From positions 1-64,000 of the forward strand of contig NZ_JAKYXC010000001.1 in assembly GCF_022538185.1 (NCBI RefSeq): a stretch of DNA of 64,000 nt, written 5' to 3'. Shown here in pieces: positions 51,608-60,365 of the stretch (position 1 is the first letter of the stretch; each line of letters begins with the position of its first letter). The notes under the pieces are model-generated. The model made no database searches and had not been told where the DNA came from. It was given only the letters and a program-made list of their open reading frames with translations. Position numbers and translations under genes: made by a program. The stretch is from Microbacterium sp. CFH 31415. GTDB taxonomy: Bacteria; Actinomycetota; Actinomycetes; Actinomycetales; Microbacteriaceae.

Positions 51608-51715
51608 TCAGTCCTCCGCGTCACCGTCCGTCATGGCAGGCCGCGTAACGTCGACGATCGGCGCGACCGGGATCACGATGGACTTGTGCTCGGGCCCGCG
51701 CGTGAACAGTCCCAT
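51608..51715 (-). CDS. Possible 35-residue small protein
   Basis: A short frame MGLFTRGPEHKSIVIPVAP... of 35 codons fills the gap between maltokinase and the EcsC-like gene. CACAAT lies exactly six bases before the ATG, matching the spacing (with T to C at position 1) of the window's leaderless promoters. Net charge is near neutral, with a short hydrophobic strand IVIPVAPIVDV and an acidic end. No family recognised; it could be chance. Confidence 0.4.
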   Translation of the reverse strand: MGLFTRGPEHKSIVIPVAPIVDVTRPAMTDGDAED

Positions 51716-51747
51716 GCGTCCATTGTGCGCGCCAGCGCGGCCGGGCG

Positions 51748-52656
51748 TCAGTCGTCGGCGAGATCCCCCGGATCGGACGGGCTCTGAGAAATGGCCTTGC
51801 GGGAGCCGGGGCGAAGACGCCTGGCGCCGTTCACGACTGCCGCGCCGGCGTGGCGGATCGTGCGGGTCGCCGCGCGCTCGAACGGCGTCGCCCCCGGTCT
51901 GGGCTCGAGGTCGGGTGGGAGGATCGCGGGCGCCTGCCCGAAGGCGCGACGCGAGTTCACGAGCACGCGCCGGCCGAGAAGGTGATTGCCGGTGCCGCCG
52001 ATCGCGGCGCCGATGCCGAACGGCAGGGCCTTGCCGATCCACGACGCGCCGCCGCGCACGGCGAACTGGTGGATGAAGGTCGTCTTGAGCCGATCGACGA
52101 TCGGGCCCATGGCGGCGCGGGGGATCGTCTTCGTGATCAGCTCGCCCCAGTACTTGTCGCGGGACGGACCGCGGCCCATGGCCTGCCCGGCGAGCTGCGA
52201 AACGAGATCGACGCCCTCCTTGCCGAGCATGAGCGTGAGCACGAGGGCGCGCGCACGATCCGGATCGGCGACCGGGATGCCATGGACCTCGGCTACCGAC
52301 TGGGCGAACAGCGCGGTCGCCTCGATGAACCCAACGGTCTCGACGCCGCTGAGCGCGAGCGTCACACCGGTGCCGATGCCCGGCACGACGGCCGTGGCTC
52401 CCACCGCGGCGCCGCCCGCCGTCACCGCTGCGAGGTACCGCCGCTCGAGGATGCGAACGAGGTCGGCCGTCGATGCGTGCGGATGGCGGAGACGGATGCT
52501 GCGCAGATGCGCCAGCACGACCGGGCGCTGGATGGCGAGCACACGGTCGAGGGCGCGGATGGTGCGCGGGTGCTCCTCCGAGCCGACGGGCGGCAGACCG
52601 CCCTGCCACGGAGAGTCCCCGGGCAGGGAGTGGATCGTGTGCACCTTGTCGACCAT
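51748..52656 (-). CDS. EcsC-like protein
   Basis: 302 aa. Core GGAAVGATAVVPGIGTGVTLALSGVE and TALFAQSVAEVHGI, then GKALPFGIGAAIGGTGNHLLGRRV, matches the EcsC family: two glycine-rich amphipathic/hydrophobic helical segments. The family is named after a gene beside a Bacillus ABC transporter and has no settled activity; it may associate with membranes. The C-terminal 60 residues are polar and probably disordered. ATG 52656 is supported by TAGGAT. Confidence 0.75.
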   Translation of the reverse strand: MVDKVHTIHSLPGDSPWQGGLPPVGSEEHPRTIRALDRVLAIQRPVVLAHLRSIRLRHPHASTADLVRILERRYLAAVTAGGAAVGATAVVPGIGTGVTLALSGVETVGFIEATALFAQSVAEVHGIPVADPDRARALVLTLMLGKEGVDLVSQLAGQAMGRGPSRDKYWGELITKTIPRAAMGPIVDRLKTTFIHQFAVRGGASWIGKALPFGIGAAIGGTGNHLLGRRVLVNSRRAFGQAPAILPPDLEPRPGATPFERAATRTIRHAGAAVVNGARRLRPGSRKAISQSPSDPGDLADD

Positions 52657-52663
52657 CGGGCCG

Positions 52664-52669
52664 ATCCTA
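52664..52669 (-). promoter_or_regulatory. -10 hexamer TAGGAT of the EcsC-like gene (leaderless)
   Basis: On the minus strand TAGGAT ends 7 bases before the ATG at 52656. Confidence 0.57.
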
Positions 52670-52720
52670 TGCGGCCGAGCCTGAGCGCGGCCTGCGGGTT
52701 GACAGGCTCCGCCGGATGGG

Positions 52721-53413
52721 TCAGACGAAGAGGTTGGCGCGCTCGAGGTCCTCGGCGAAGTCGACCTCGACGGCGTACAGGTCGGAGATGTCGAGCGGCT
52801 GCAGCAGCACGCCGTCCTCGGCGATCGCCAGCTCCAGGCCGCGCTCGAAGTAGTCCTGGTCGTCGACGCGCGTCAGCTGGCGGATGAACGCCTTCTTGTC
52901 GCCGCTCGAGATGTAGTTGATGCCTACGGCCTCGCCGATCCCGCCTTCGACGGTCTTGGAGAGCTCCTTGATGAAGCCTGCGCCGTTGACCGTGTACTTG
53001 ACCTCTTCGTCACTCACCTTCGAGGTGTTGACCGTCACGAACGACTGGTCGCGCTCGATCAGCTCGATCGCGCGGCCGAGGACCATGGGGTCGAAGACGA
53101 CGTCGCCGTTCATCCAGAGCACGCCGCCCCTGCCGGTCTTGGCCAGGGCGCGCAGCAGGCTCTTGGAGGTGTTGGTCTGGTCGTAGCGGTCGTTGTAGAC
53201 GTAGTCGACCGACGGGAAGGCCTCGACGATGGTCTCTGCGCGGTAGCCGACGACCGTGGTGATCTTCGCCGCGGCGCCGAACGCCGCGCGGATGTTGTCG
53301 TGCTGCTGCTGCATGATGCTGCGGCCGTCGTTGAGCTCGGTCAGCGGCTTCGGAAGGCTCCGGCCGAGGCGCGAGCCCATACCGGCTGCGAGAATGACGG
53401 TCTGAAGGGTCAA
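52721..53413 (-). CDS. Sugar-phosphate/LicC-type nucleotidyltransferase
   Basis: 230 aa. Opens TLQTVILAAGMGSRLGRSLPKPLTEL, the NTP-transferase signature (GxGxR...PKP), with the metal Asp in WMNGDVVFDP (about 108). The short length without a left-handed beta-helix fits LicC-like CTP-dependent cytidylyltransferases or short sugar-1-phosphate enzymes. Near the CDP-glycerol transferases it may make an activated precursor of a surface polymer, but the substrate is not shown. The start is TTG 53413: AGGAG sits seven bases before it, whereas the upstream in-frame GTG (53440) has no such site. Confidence 0.8.
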   Translation of the reverse strand: MTLQTVILAAGMGSRLGRSLPKPLTELNDGRSIMQQQHDNIRAAFGAAAKITTVVGYRAETIVEAFPSVDYVYNDRYDQTNTSKSLLRALAKTGRGGVLWMNGDVVFDPMVLGRAIELIERDQSFVTVNTSKVSDEEVKYTVNGAGFIKELSKTVEGGIGEAVGINYISSGDKKAFIRQLTRVDDQDYFERGLELAIAEDGVLLQPLDISDLYAVEVDFAEDLERANLFV

Positions 53414-53420
53414 AGGTCTG

Positions 53421-53425
53421 CTCCT
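53421..53425 (-). promoter_or_regulatory. Ribosome site AGGAG deciding a TTG start
   Basis: AGGAG on the minus strand lies seven bases before TTG 53413. It would be inside the coding region if the GTG at 53440 were used. Confidence 0.65.
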
Positions 53426-53597
53426 GAGTGTGAGATTCACTGTCGGTACACCGACTCGACACCCCTTCGTGCCGCGTCCATGGTAGCGACGGCACCTGTG
53501 AACGTGCAGAATGATCGGCCGCCGTTGTCGATTCGTGACAAATCCGTGTTCGTGAGACTCGGCGTCACTCAGTGACCGCTCTCAGAGAACCGCTTGA

Positions 53598-53603
53598 TAC
53601 CTT
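53598..53603 (+). promoter_or_regulatory. -10 hexamer TACCTT of the ABC transporter operon (leaderless)
   Basis: TACCTT ends 6 bases before the GTG at 53610. Confidence 0.55.
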
Positions 53604-53609
53604 GGATCG

Positions 53610-54767
53610 GTGACAGCCTCCCTCCCGGTGCCGAACGACATCGATCCGGAAGAGCCGGACGGTCACGACAGTGCGCCCATCGTGTCGCTGCCGTCGAGCC
53701 CCAAGGCTCCGTCAGTCGAGCGCAAAGCGCCCCGCAAGAAGGCCGCGAAGGGCAAGCGCCCTGCCAAGCCTGCGCCGGTCGCCGAGGAGCCGGTCGCCGA
53801 GGAGCCGCCCGTCGAAGAGGGCCTTCCTGACGAGCCGGCATCCGGCGACGCTCCGGCACCCCCTTCCGCGAAGCTCTCTGAACTCGCCGCCGCCGACATC
53901 GTCATCCCGCCGAAGCCCCCGATGCCAGGGCCTGCGATCGAGACCGAGCCTGCGGTCGAGACCGAGCCCGCGGTCGAGGCGGAGCCCATCGCCACGCCGG
54001 CCCCCGCGGAGGACGTCCTCGTCCTGCGTGGCGTCTCCAAGCGGTTCGGCGACACCCTCGCCGTCGACGGCATCGACCTGACCGTGCCCGCCGGCACCTT
54101 CTACGGCGTCGTGGGTCCGAACGGCGCAGGCAAGACCACGACGCTGTCGCTGATCGCAGGCCTCCTCGAGCCCGACCGCGGCACCATCACGGTCGGCGGT
54201 GCGGATGCGGCATCCGATCGACTCGGCGCGAAGCGCGTCATGGGCGTCCTGCCCGATCGGCTGCGCACATTCGACCGGCTCACCGGTCGGCAGCTCCTCC
54301 ACTACTACGGCGTGCTCCGCGGGCTCCCGGCGGCGGTGGTGGAGAGCCGCACGGCCGACCTCGCGCGCGCCTTCGATCTGACCGATGCGCTCGGGCGCGT
54401 CGTCTCGGACTACTCCGCCGGAATGCTCAAGAAGGTCATGCTCGCGGGAGCCCTCATCCACTCGCCCCGGCTGCTGGTCCTCGACGAGCCGTTCGAAGCG
54501 GTCGATCCGGTCTCGAGCGCGATCATCCTCGACATCCTCTCCACCTACGTCGCCCACGGCGGCACGGTGATCCTGTCCAGCCATGGCATGGAACTCGTGG
54601 AGCGCGTATGTTCGCGCGTCGCGGTGATCGTGGCCGGGCAGGTGCTCGCGGAAGGCACCGTCGACGAGGTGCGCGGCGAGCTCAGCCTCGAGCAGCGGTT
54701 CATCGAGCTGGCCGGCGGGCTCAGCGACGTGGAGGGCCTCGAGTGGCTGCACACGTTCTCCGACTGA
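53610..54767 (+). CDS. ABC transporter ATP-binding protein with long disordered N-terminus
   Basis: 385 aa. The first about 130 residues are low complexity: Ser/Pro, a basic KAPRKKAAKGKRPAK stretch, then Glu/Pro-rich repeats (ETEPAVETEPAVEAEP). The ATPase domain follows: Walker A GPNGAGKTTT, signature SDYSAGMLKKVMLAGAL, Walker B LLVLDEPFEAVDP and H-loop SSHGMEL. The signature SAGMLKK differs from the usual LSGGQ, as in some ABC-2 exporters. It pairs with the permease downstream, which starts 25 bases inside this gene. Export substrate unknown. GTG start fixed by the -10. Confidence 0.9.
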   Translation: MTASLPVPNDIDPEEPDGHDSAPIVSLPSSPKAPSVERKAPRKKAAKGKRPAKPAPVAEEPVAEEPPVEEGLPDEPASGDAPAPPSAKLSELAAADIVIPPKPPMPGPAIETEPAVETEPAVEAEPIATPAPAEDVLVLRGVSKRFGDTLAVDGIDLTVPAGTFYGVVGPNGAGKTTTLSLIAGLLEPDRGTITVGGADAASDRLGAKRVMGVLPDRLRTFDRLTGRQLLHYYGVLRGLPAAVVESRTADLARAFDLTDALGRVVSDYSAGMLKKVMLAGALIHSPRLLVLDEPFEAVDPVSSAIILDILSTYVAHGGTVILSSHGMELVERVCSRVAVIVAGQVLAEGTVDEVRGELSLEQRFIELAGGLSDVEGLEWLHTFSD

Positions 54768-56311
54768 GGCTTGCACTGCTCTTCGGCACGCTGCGCGGCG
54801 GCCGCGTCCACGCGGCGCGCGTGATCTCGGCGGTGCTGATCCTGATCGCGGCGACGGTGGCCGCCTGCTGGGCGATGCTCACGCTGCGGGATGCCGACGC
54901 CGACGCCGCTCAGACGGTGATCGTGCTCGGGGGCTCGGCCGTCACCCTGGGCTTCGGCCTGGCGCCGCTCATCGGCGCGGTGGAGGACCCCCTCGACCCG
55001 CGACGCTTCGCGCTGCTCGCGGTGCCTCGCGGACGCCTTGCGCTGATTCTCGCGCTGGTCGGGCTGGTGAGCGTCCCCGTTCTCGCCCTCGCGGCGATCG
55101 CGGCATGCGCCGCCATCGTGTGGGTCGAGCACGGTGTGGCGTGGCCTGTGGCCGCGGCGAGCGTCGTCCTCGGTGTCCTCACGTGCGCCCTCTTCGCCCG
55201 CGTCTGCATGGCGGTGGCCGCTCTCTACCTGCGGGAGCGCCGCTCGCGCGAGCTCTCGGGCCTGTTCCTCCTCGCGATCGTGGTCGTGGTGGTGCCCGTC
55301 GGCGTCTTCCTCGCGTCGCTGGAGTGGGGCGAAACCGTGCCCACCCAGCTGACCGGAGCCGTGAACGCGCTCGCGCTGACGCCGCTCGGCGCGGCCTGGG
55401 CGTTCCCGGGAGCGGCCGACCTCGATCCCGAGGGGGCGTGGCTGTCGGTGGTGATCGCCGTGGCGACGCTCGGCGTCCTCGCGCTGCTGTGGGCCTGGTC
55501 AGTGAACCGGCTCCTCACCACAACCGAGCGCCCGGTCACGAGTCGCGAGCGCGCGGGCCTCGGGTGGTTCGCCGTGGCGCCTGGCACGCCCGGAGGTGCG
55601 GTCGCCGCGCGAAGCCTCCTGTACTGGTTCCGCGATCGCCGCTATGTCGTCAACATGCTGGTCATCCCGGTGGCGGCGGCCGTGACGGTCGTGCCGCTGC
55701 TCGTCGCGGGGGTGCCGCTCGAGCTGGCGATCCTGGTGCCCGTGCCGTTCGCCGCCCTGCTGCTCGGATGGCTTCCACACAACGACGTGGCCTACGACTC
55801 CACCGCGGTGTGGATGCACATCGCCAGCGGCATGCGCGGGGTCTCGGACCGCCTGGGCCGCCTCGTGCCGGTGCTGCTCCTCGGCATCCCGGTCCTCACC
55901 CTGGCGATCCCCGTGGTGATCTCGATCCACGGGCGCTGGGCGCTCCTGCCGGCCATGGTCGGTGTCTGCGCCTCCCTCTTCTTCGCGGGGCTCGGGCTGT
56001 CGAGCGTCTCCTCCGTCGTAGCGCCCTATGCCGTCTCACGGCCCGGTGAGAGCCCGTTCCAGCAGCCGCAGCGCACGGGCGCGACGGGTGCTGTCTCGCA
56101 GAGCCTGGTCATGCTGGGCGCCGTGATCGTCACCGTCCCGGCGCTGTGGTGCGCATGGGTCGCTCTGACCGACGACATCGAGTCCGCGATGCTCGCCCTG
56201 TGGGCCGGACTGGCGACCGGACTCGGGGTGCTGATCATCGGCGTGACCGCCGGTTCGATGGTCTTCTCGCGGCGCGGAGGGCGCCTCATGGAGTTCGCCG
56301 AGTCGACCTGA
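54743..56311 (+). CDS. ABC transporter permease
   Basis: 522 aa. About 12 membrane helices with charged cytosolic loops and no nucleotide-binding domain. The segment GAVAARSLLYWFRDRRYVVNMLVIP resembles permeases of the ABC-2/EcsB-like group. With the ATPase upstream it should form a complete exporter. GTG 54743 (VAAHVLRLRLALLFGTL) overlaps the ATPase gene by 25 bases, implying coupling; no ATG exists before the first helix. The substrate cannot be read from the sequence. Confidence 0.82.
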   Translation: MAAHVLRLRLALLFGTLRGGRVHAARVISAVLILIAATVAACWAMLTLRDADADAAQTVIVLGGSAVTLGFGLAPLIGAVEDPLDPRRFALLAVPRGRLALILALVGLVSVPVLALAAIAACAAIVWVEHGVAWPVAAASVVLGVLTCALFARVCMAVAALYLRERRSRELSGLFLLAIVVVVVPVGVFLASLEWGETVPTQLTGAVNALALTPLGAAWAFPGAADLDPEGAWLSVVIAVATLGVLALLWAWSVNRLLTTTERPVTSRERAGLGWFAVAPGTPGGAVAARSLLYWFRDRRYVVNMLVIPVAAAVTVVPLLVAGVPLELAILVPVPFAALLLGWLPHNDVAYDSTAVWMHIASGMRGVSDRLGRLVPVLLLGIPVLTLAIPVVISIHGRWALLPAMVGVCASLFFAGLGLSSVSSVVAPYAVSRPGESPFQQPQRTGATGAVSQSLVMLGAVIVTVPALWCAWVALTDDIESAMLALWAGLATGLGVLIIGVTAGSMVFSRRGGRLMEFAEST

Positions 56312-56338
56312 GCGGGTCCCGACGCCGGCGGGCCGGAC

Positions 56339-56344
56339 TACACT
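56339..56344 (+). promoter_or_regulatory. -10 hexamer TACACT of the DUF3039 gene (leaderless)
   Basis: TACACT ends 8 bases before the ATG at 56353. Confidence 0.5.
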
Positions 56345-56352
56345 GGCTGACC

Positions 56353-56619
56353 ATGAGCACCCCTCTCGAAGGCCCGGACCAGGGCGGTCTGGCCACCCTC
56401 GACCGAGAGCTCGAAGAGCTCATCCGCGAAGAGAACATCGAGCCCGGAGACCACGAGCGCTTCTCGCACTACGTGAAGAAGGACAAGATCCTCGAGTCCG
56501 CCATCACCGGCAAGCCGGTACGGGCTCTGTGCGGCAAGAAGTGGACGCCCGGGCGCGACCCCGAGAAGTTCCCGGTGTGCCCGACGTGCAAAGAGATCTA
56601 CGAGTCGCTGGCCAAGTGA
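56353..56619 (+). CDS. DUF3039 small zinc-ribbon-like protein
   Basis: 88 aa. HERFSHYVKKDKILESAITG is followed by [31 protein letters not shown] with C, C and the CPTC pair make a likely zinc site. This is the DUF3039 family, conserved in actinobacteria and of unknown function. No membrane segment. Its last 22 bases overlap the 3' end of pncB on the other strand. Confidence 0.9.
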   Translation: MSTPLEGPDQGGLATLDRELEELIREENIEPGDHERFSHYVKKDKILESAITGKPVRALCGKKWTPGRDPEKFPVCPTCKEIYESLAK

Positions 56620-57956
56620 GCTGCGTCCGCGGCATCGGCGTAGACCGTCGGGATCGCCGGGTCGGACTTGCTGAGCGCGAGCCCGCGCACCGGCAGCTCC
56701 TCGCGGGCGAACGCGTGGTGCTCGCGCGCCGCCTCCACTCCCTCGTGGCCCTCGAACGCCCCATCCGGCTCGCCGTCGGTCATGAGGGCCACCTGCAGCG
56801 GGCGGGCATCGGGATGGGATGCCGCGGCCGCGACGTCTTCGAACCCGTCCGACACGACGATGAGCTCACTCGTTGCCGTGCCGCGGTGGAGGGTGCGGAA
56901 CGCGGCTTTGCGACCGCCCTTCGAGGCCTTGTCGGTCGATGCCTTCGCGACGGCCACCCAGCCCCCTGCGGAGTCCTGGCGGGCGACGAGCTTGTAGACC
57001 ATGCCGGCGGTGGGCGTGCCCGAACCGGTGACGACCGACGTGCCCACGCCGTAGGAATCGACGGGGGATGCCGCGAGCGCGGCGATCGCGTACTCGTCGA
57101 GGTCGCTCGTCACGGTGATGCGGGTGCCGGTGGCGCCGAGTTCGTCGAGCTGTGCACGCACCTCGGCGGCGACGAGCGGCAGATCGCCGGAGTCGATGCG
57201 CACCCCGCCGAGGTCCGTGCCGGCTACCCGGATCGCCGTGGCGACGCCCTCACGCGTGTCGTAGGTGTCCACGAGCAGCGTGGTGTCGGTGCCGAGCGCC
57301 TCGATCTGCGAGCGGAACGCCTCCTCCTCGGTGTCGTGCAGCAGCGTCCACGCGTGGGCTGCGGTGCCCATGGTCGGGATGCCCCAGGCGCGCCCCGCCT
57401 CGAGGTTCGACGTCGCGCCGAAGCCCGCGATGTAGGCGGCGCGGGCGGCCGCGACGGCGGACGCCTCACCGGCGCGCCGAGAGCCCATCTCGGAGAGGGG
57501 GCGGTCACCGGCGGCGACGCTCATGCGCGCGGCGGCGGTCGCGACGGCCGAGTCGTGGTTCAGCACGCTCAGCGCGAGGGTCTCGAGTACGACGGCCTCG
57601 GCGAACGTCCCCTCGACGGTGAGGATGGGGGAGCCGGGGAAGTACAGCTCGCCCTCTCGGTAGCCCGTGATCGAGCCGGTGAAGCGGTAGCCCTCGAGGA
57701 AGTCGAGGGTCGCGGCATCCACCACCCGCTCGTCGCGCAGGAACCGCAGCTCTTCGTCGCCGAAGCGGAAGTCCCGGACGAGGCTCAGCAGGCGGCCGGT
57801 GCCGGCGACGACGCCGAAGCGGCGACCGCCGGACAGGCGCCGGCCGAACAGCTCGAAGACGCATCGCCGGTCGGCGGTGCCGTCGCGCAGAGCCGCGTCG
57901 AGCATCGTGAGCTCGTAGCGATCGGTGTGCAGGGCTGTGCTGCGAGAGGCGGTCAT
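56598..57956 (-). CDS. pncB: Nicotinate phosphoribosyltransferase
   Basis: 452 aa. Opens [18 protein letters not shown] and keeps [52 protein letters not shown] and [10 protein letters not shown]. Makes nicotinate mononucleotide from nicotinate and PRPP in NAD salvage. ATG 57956 is supported by TAGAGT seven bases upstream. Divergent from murI with only 52 bases between start codons. Confidence 0.93.
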   Translation of the reverse strand: MTASRSTALHTDRYELTMLDAALRDGTADRRCVFELFGRRLSGGRRFGVVAGTGRLLSLVRDFRFGDEELRFLRDERVVDAATLDFLEGYRFTGSITGYREGELYFPGSPILTVEGTFAEAVVLETLALSVLNHDSAVATAAARMSVAAGDRPLSEMGSRRAGEASAVAAARAAYIAGFGATSNLEAGRAWGIPTMGTAAHAWTLLHDTEEEAFRSQIEALGTDTTLLVDTYDTREGVATAIRVAGTDLGGVRIDSGDLPLVAAEVRAQLDELGATGTRITVTSDLDEYAIAALAASPVDSYGVGTSVVTGSGTPTAGMVYKLVARQDSAGGWVAVAKASTDKASKGGRKAAFRTLHRGTATSELIVVSDGFEDVAAAASHPDARPLQVALMTDGEPDGAFEGHEGVEAAREHHAFAREELPVRGLALSKSDPAIPTVYADAADAAHLASDS

Positions 57957-57963
57957 GCGGGTC

Positions 57964-57969
57964 ACTCTA
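57964..57969 (-). promoter_or_regulatory. -10 hexamer TAGAGT of pncB (leaderless)
   Basis: On the minus strand TAGAGT ends 7 bases before the ATG at 57956; the murI hexamer on the other strand is only 25 bases away. Confidence 0.58.
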
Positions 57970-57994
57970 GCGATCTCGATGACCCGGCCTGGCG

Positions 57995-58000
57995 TAGGCT
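57995..58000 (+). promoter_or_regulatory. -10 hexamer TAGGCT of murI (leaderless)
   Basis: TAGGCT ends 8 bases before the GTG at 58009 and fixes that start over longer in-frame ATGs inside pncB. Confidence 0.55.
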
Positions 58001-58008
58001 GGATCATC

Positions 58009-58836
58009 GTGAAGGACGCACCCATCGGAATCTTCGACTCCGGTGTCGGCGGACTCACGGTGGCGCGAGCCGTGTCGGCGCTGCTCCCGCGCGAGTCGAT
58101 CCTCTACATCGGCGACACGGCGCACTCGCCGTACGGCCCCAAGCCCATCGCCGATGTCCGGCGCTACTCGCTCGAGATCCTCGACACGCTTGTCGACGAG
58201 GGCGTGAAGATGCTCGTGATCGCGTGCAACACCGCCTCGGCCGCCATGCTGCGCGATGCCCGCGAACGCTACGACGTGCCGGTCGTCGAGGTGATCGGTC
58301 CCGCGGTGCGCACCGCGATGTCGACCACCCGCAACGGACGCATCGGGGTGATCGGCACCGCCGGCACGATCGGTTCGGGCGCCTACCAGGACATGCTCGA
58401 GGTCAACGAGCGTCTCACCGTCTTCGCCGAGGCGTGCCCCCGGTTCGTGGAATTCGTGGAGGCGGGCGTGACCGACTCGCCCGAGGTGCTCGCGACCGCC
58501 GAGGAGTACCTCGCGCCGCTGCGCCATGCCGGCGTCGACACGCTGGTGCTCGGGTGCACGCACTATCCCTTCCTCGAGGGCGCCATCAGCTACGTCATGG
58601 GCTCCGATGTGTCGCTCGTGTCGAGTGACACGGAGACCGCGAAAGACGTCTACCGCCAATTGATCTCCCGTGACCTGCTCGCGGGTCCTGATGCCGCGCC
58701 CCGCCACGTCTACGAGGCCACCGGCGCGTCGGCTGACGAGTTCCTCCAGCTCGCCCACCGGCTGATGGGCCGCGAGGTGCGCGAGGTCCAGCTGGTGCAG
58801 ACCGGCGCCATCGACCTCCCGCATCGTTCGAACTGA
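58009..58836 (+). CDS. murI: Glutamate racemase
   Basis: 275 aa. Starts [20 protein letters not shown]; the two catalytic cysteines are C73 (VIACNTASA) and C183 (LGCTHYPFL). Supplies D-glutamate for peptidoglycan. First gene of a compact unit with rph (27-base gap) and rdgB, an arrangement common in actinobacteria. Confidence 0.96.
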   Translation: MKDAPIGIFDSGVGGLTVARAVSALLPRESILYIGDTAHSPYGPKPIADVRRYSLEILDTLVDEGVKMLVIACNTASAAMLRDARERYDVPVVEVIGPAVRTAMSTTRNGRIGVIGTAGTIGSGAYQDMLEVNERLTVFAEACPRFVEFVEAGVTDSPEVLATAEEYLAPLRHAGVDTLVLGCTHYPFLEGAISYVMGSDVSLVSSDTETAKDVYRQLISRDLLAGPDAAPRHVYEATGASADEFLQLAHRLMGREVREVQLVQTGAIDLPHRSN

Positions 58837-58863
58837 TCCCCCGTCCCACCCGAGGAGAACCCG

Positions 58864-59613
58864 ATGACCGATCTCGTCCGCGCGGACGGCCGCACCGTCG
58901 ACCAGCTGCGACCCATCACGATCGAGCGCGGCTGGAGCGCCAACGCCGAAGGATCGGCGCTCATCTCGTTCGGGGGCACCAAGGTGCTCTGCACGGCGTC
59001 GTTCACGAACGGCGTGCCGCGCTGGCTGACCGGCAAGGGCAAGGGCTGGGTGACCGCGGAGTACGCGATGCTGCCGCGCGCGACGAACAGCCGCAACGAC
59101 CGAGAGAGCGTGAAGGGCCGCGTCGGCGGACGCACGCACGAGATCTCGCGGCTCATCGGCCGCGCGCTGCGCGCGGTCGTCGACACCAAGGCGCTCGGCG
59201 AGAACACCATCGTGATCGACTGCGACGTGCTGCAGGCCGACGGCGGCACGCGCACCGCCGCGATCACCGGTGCGTATGTGGCGCTCGCCGACGCGATCGA
59301 GTGGGGCCGCGGCAAGAAGTTCATCGCCCAGAGGTCGCAGGTGCTCATCGACTCCGTCTCGGCCGTGTCGGTCGGCATCATCGACGGCGAGCCGATGCTC
59401 GACCTCGCCTACGTGGAGGATGTGCGCGCCGAGACCGACATGAACGTCGTCGTGACCGGGCGCGGGCTGTTCGTCGAGGTGCAGGGCACCGCCGAGGGCG
59501 CGCCGTTCGACAAGCGCGAGCTCGACGCCCTCCTGGAGCTCGGCATCGCCGGCTGCGCATCGCTGCGCGACCGCCAGGCCGCCGCGCTCGAAGCCGGCGC
59601 GGCGGAGGCGTGA
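58864..59613 (+). CDS. rph: Ribonuclease PH
   Basis: 249 aa. [19 protein letters not shown] opening, [39 protein letters not shown] and [20 protein letters not shown]. Phosphorolytic 3'-5' exoribonuclease that trims tRNA 3' ends. ATG 58864 follows GAGGAG by six bases. One base separates its stop from the rdgB GTG. Confidence 0.96.
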   Translation: MTDLVRADGRTVDQLRPITIERGWSANAEGSALISFGGTKVLCTASFTNGVPRWLTGKGKGWVTAEYAMLPRATNSRNDRESVKGRVGGRTHEISRLIGRALRAVVDTKALGENTIVIDCDVLQADGGTRTAAITGAYVALADAIEWGRGKKFIAQRSQVLIDSVSAVSVGIIDGEPMLDLAYVEDVRAETDMNVVVTGRGLFVEVQGTAEGAPFDKRELDALLELGIAGCASLRDRQAAALEAGAAEA

Positions 59614-59614
59614 C

Positions 59615-60280
59615 GTGACCGCGCTGCCGGAGGAGATGGCGCAGGCCGTGGCCGACGTCGCGGCCGAGGCCGAGCCGCTCCGCCAGATCGTGCTTGCCAC
59701 CCATAACCGGCACAAGGTCGAGGAGTTCCAGGAAATCGTCGCCGAGACCCGCCCCGACCTGCAGGTCGTCGCGTACGACGGGCCTGAGCCCGTCGAAGAC
59801 GGCGTGACGTTCGCCGCGAACGCGCTCATCAAAGCACGGGCCGCCGCCGAGCACACCGGGCTGCCGGCGCTCGCCGACGACTCGGGCATCTGCGTGGACG
59901 TGCTGGGCGGCGCGCCCGGCGTGTTCTCGGCCTACTGGGCGGGGCATGCGAAGGACGCCGCGGCCAACCTCGAGCTGCTGCTCGACCAGCTCTCCGACAT
60001 CGCCGACCCGCACCGGACGGCGCAGTTCGTATCGACCATCGCCCTCGTGGTGCCGGGCGACGCGTCGAGCGAGCAGGTCGTCGAAGGGCGCTGGCCGGGC
60101 CGCCTCGCGACCGCGGCGGCGGGGGAGGGCGGCTTCGGCTACGACCCGATCTTCATTCCCGACGGGCAGCCCGCCGGCAGCGAGCGCACCGTCGGCGAAT
60201 GGTCGTCGCTCGAGAAGAACCGCGCGTCGCATCGCGCCCGCGCCTTCGCCGAGCTGACCCCGCTCCTCGAGCAGCTCTGA
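59615..60280 (+). CDS. rdgB: XTP/dITP diphosphatase (HAM1 family)
   Basis: 221 aa. LATHNRHKVEEFQEI, ALADDSGICVDVLGGAPGVFSAYWAG and GFGYDPIF(I)PDG are the family signatures; Lys in HNRHK and the acidic DDSG bind the triphosphate and metal. Removes deaminated purine nucleotides. The first 25 residues before RQIVLATHN are an extension; GTG 59615 is the operon-consistent start. Confidence 0.94.
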   Translation: MTALPEEMAQAVADVAAEAEPLRQIVLATHNRHKVEEFQEIVAETRPDLQVVAYDGPEPVEDGVTFAANALIKARAAAEHTGLPALADDSGICVDVLGGAPGVFSAYWAGHAKDAAANLELLLDQLSDIADPHRTAQFVSTIALVVPGDASSEQVVEGRWPGRLATAAAGEGGFGYDPIFIPDGQPAGSERTVGEWSSLEKNRASHRARAFAELTPLLEQL

Positions 60281-60353
60281 CACGCTCGCGCGAGTGAGAA
60301 TCACGATCATTCCCGACTGCGCGGATCGGCATACGGCGGGTCGCGCCCGGGCT

Positions 60354-60359
60354 TAGCCT
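60354..60359 (+). promoter_or_regulatory. -10 hexamer TAGCCT of the cation exporter (leaderless)
   Basis: TAGCCT ends 6 bases before the ATG at 60366. Confidence 0.57.
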
Positions 60360-60365
60360 GGGCGC

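Noticed and set aside
53414..53609. Riboswitch or structured leader upstream of the ABC transporter
   Set aside because: The -10 hexamer six bases before the GTG predicts no leader, and no strong hairpin series was seen in the 196-base divergent gap.
56598..56619. Frameshift or misassembly suggested by the pncB/DUF3039 overlap
   Set aside because: Both proteins keep family-typical C-termini; a 22-base tail-to-tail overlap is normal in so compact a genome.
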